From Sinobaca qinghaiensis (GTDB lineage: Bacteria; Bacillota; Bacilli; Bacillales; Marinococcaceae), in assembly GCF_003610495.1 (NCBI RefSeq), contig NZ_RAPK01000011.1, positions 1 to 64,000 on the forward strand: a DNA stretch of 64,000 nt, read 5' to 3'. Position 1 is the first letter of the stretch. Each line of letters begins with the position of its first letter. The notes under the pieces were generated by a model, which was given only the letters and a program-made list of their open reading frames with translations, ran no database searches and was not told the origin of the DNA. The translations under genes were made by a program, and so were the position numbers. This document shows, in pieces, positions 63,827-64,000 of the stretch.

Positions 63827-64000
63827 ATGATATCTTTTCACGACATTACAAAACAATTTGCCGACCAGTCAACTGCCGTGGAGAACTTCAATCTGACGAT
63901 TAACAAAGGGGAATTTTTCGTTTTGATCGGCCCCAGCGGCTGCGGGAAAACGACCACGTTGAAAATGATCAACCGCCTGATTGAACCTACATCCGGCCGC
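63827..64000 (+). CDS. Opu-type osmolyte ABC transporter ATPase, N-terminal part (runs off window)
   Basis: The 58 codons present encode the start of an ABC ATPase of the glycine betaine/carnitine/choline family: MISFHDITKQF, Walker A GPSGCGKTT, then LKMINRLIEPTSGR. The KMINRLIEP block is typical of OpuBA/OpuCA. The ATG at 63827 fits the family N-terminus; in-frame ATGs at 63803 and 63755 are possible longer starts. It suggests an osmoprotectant uptake operon beyond the window. Confidence 0.75.
   Translation, partial: MISFHDITKQFADQSTAVENFNLTINKGEFFVLIGPSGCGKTTTLKMINRLIEPTSGR

Overview
The window looks like a chromosomal segment of a moderately halophilic or alkaliphilic member of the Bacillaceae. 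Gene order mrfA-mrfB-ypsA-gpsB-(RNase H-like)-rnpB-ypsC followed later by ypwA follows the Bacillus subtilis yprA-ypwA region. An ectoine hydroxylase, an Opu-type osmolyte transporter and very acidic secreted lipoproteins point to life in salt. The genus cannot be fixed from the sequence. I see no prophage, insertion sequence, CRISPR array or tRNA; the only mobility-type gene is a lone MobV relaxase.

Layout. (1) 1-6.1 kb is a stress block: ectD (partial), an alpha/beta hydrolase, two DUF2512 membrane proteins, Hsp20, a YihY/BrkB protein and a manganese catalase. Six sites resemble sigma-B promoters. Five leaders carry the same small structured element ending in an intrinsic terminator, which I interpret as a repeated cis-regulatory RNA (candidate riboswitch). 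(2) 6.3-16.5 kb: a BASS transporter, a secreted GH3 hexosaminidase with a GlcNAc-type PTS behind a NagR-like operator, a sortase-FN3 fusion, and a divergent GntR/bglP/bglA beta-glucoside locus. (3) 16.5-29.7 kb is mixed: MobV relaxase, sugar isomerase, thioredoxin-like protein, SDR, purine riboswitch-xpt-purine permease, ABC ATPase, SurA-like lipoprotein, CheV, a CHASE4-GGDEF-EAL protein and an MBL hydrolase. (4) 29.7-30.5 kb: rhodanese and DUF302 under a CsoR/CstR-like operator. (5) 30.5-39.4 kb: a nine-gene acyl-CoA catabolic operon ending in its probable TetR regulator. It combines an ACAD10/11-type dehydrogenase, an APH-family kinase and SDRs, a combination known from gamma-hydroxy-acid degradation. 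(6) 39.5-47.3 kb: a Fur-regulated siderophore-binding protein with an exporter-type ABC protein, a macro-domain protein, citR/citA, a thiosulfate transporter, and two copies of an undescribed 33-residue microprotein gene with identical 54-bp promoter regions. (7) 47.4-56.4 kb: the conserved mrfA-ypwA core with the RNase P RNA. (8) 56.4-63.7 kb: a sigma-54-controlled 3-hydroxybutyrate/acetoacetate locus (thiolase, sigma-54 activator, CoA-transferase, GntP permease, SDR) with two good -24/-12 promoters. (9) From 63.8 kb an Opu-type ATPase runs off the window.

The main candidates for undescribed biology are the five-copy stress leader element and the duplicated microprotein pair. Their roles are inference; the sequence patterns themselves are directly visible.
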